A stretch of 6,424 nucleotides of DNA, taken from positions 1 through 6,424 of the forward strand of contig CANQBU010000070.1 of assembly GCA_947589615.1 (NCBI GenBank), given 5' to 3'. Positions within the stretch are counted from its first letter, which is position 1, and every line of letters begins with the position of its first letter. Made by a program: the position numbers and the translations under genes. The stretch comes from an uncultured Clostridia bacterium (GTDB lineage: Bacteria; Bacillota; Clostridia; Christensenellales; UBA1242). Positions 6,306 to 6,424 of this stretch are shown here, piece by piece. Below the pieces are notes generated by a model. It was not told the origin of the DNA, made no database searches, and saw nothing but the letters and a program-made list of their open reading frames with translations.

Positions 6306-6326
6306 CGGATTTTATTAAAAAATCCG
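6306..6326. repeat. Inverted repeat between element copy 2 and the tRNA
   Basis: CGGATTTT (6306-6313) pairs perfectly with AAAATCCG (6319-6326) around a 5-base loop. No long T-run follows on either strand, so it is not a convincing terminator. It may be part of the processed tRNA trailer or an extra stem of the repeat element. Confidence 0.5.
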
Positions 6327-6328
6327 TA

Positions 6329-6351
6329 AAAATTTTATGAAATAAAATTTT
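6329..6351 (-). terminator. AT-only hairpin directly after tRNA-Thr, possible weak terminator
   Basis: AAAATTTTAT and ATAAAATTTT form perfect 10-base arms around a GAA loop, beginning two bases after the encoded CCA of the tRNA. On the minus strand it is followed by one further T and then ACGG, giving a short U-run. It contains no G-C pairs, so termination would be inefficient. Confidence 0.3.
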
Positions 6352-6352
6352 C

Positions 6353-6424
6353 TGGAGCTGATGATGGGATTTGAACCCACGACCTACGCATTACGAGTGC
6401 GTTGCTCTACCACTGAGCCACATC
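6353..6424 (-). tRNA. tRNA-Thr(CGU), first three bases outside window
   Basis: On the minus strand the D arm is GCTC-AGTGGTAG-AGC. The anticodon arm is ACGCA-CTCGTAA-TGCGT, with anticodon CGT (plus-strand ACG at 6393-6395), which reads the threonine codon ACG. The T arm is GTGGG-TTCAAAT-CCCAT. The 3' acceptor strand CATCAGC (6363-6357) is followed by discriminator T and an encoded CCA at 6355-6353. Only GATG of the 5' acceptor strand is visible; GCT should lie just beyond the right edge. Confidence 0.95.

Noticed and set aside
6145..6360. CRISPR array
   Set aside because: There are only two full copies, they differ in both stems, and there is no regular spacer and no cas gene.

Overview
The window is strongly AT-rich, with AGGAG-type ribosome binding sites, short intergenic gaps, a tRNA gene with an encoded CCA end, and TGA used as a stop (TraX). 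This points to a low-GC Gram-positive lineage (Firmicutes/Bacillota or a close relative using the standard code). The species cannot be named from the sequence alone.

Layout. At the left edge a plus-strand TraX-family membrane protein enters the window already in progress and ends at a clear intrinsic terminator. Everything after it is on the minus strand. Read in the direction of transcription (right to left), the order is: a partial tRNA-Thr(CGU) at the right edge; a 290-base non-coding stretch holding two tandem copies of a GC-rich two-stem repeat; an uncharacterised gene broken by a frameshift; a P-loop kinase-like protein; a two-gene GNAT acetyltransferase operon with a good promoter; a Nudix hydrolase followed by a PnuC-type vitamin transporter; a remnant of a gene with an internal deletion (probably transglutaminase-like); and a third GNAT acetyltransferase, a close paralogue of one in the operon.

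This looks like an accessory region beside a tRNA gene. It holds small-molecule modifying enzymes (three acetyltransferases, a Nudix hydrolase, a kinase-like NTPase), a transporter, two decaying genes and a duplicated gene. I see no integrase, transposase, toxin-antitoxin pair or recognised defence system. The Nudix-PnuC pair may work together in NAD-precursor uptake and nucleotide turnover, but that is inference from adjacency.

The least explained item is the tandem element at 6145-6304. Both copies fold into the same two-stem shape. The second stem differs between copies by paired, compensating base changes, and each copy begins with the bases found at the 3' end of the adjacent tRNA gene.
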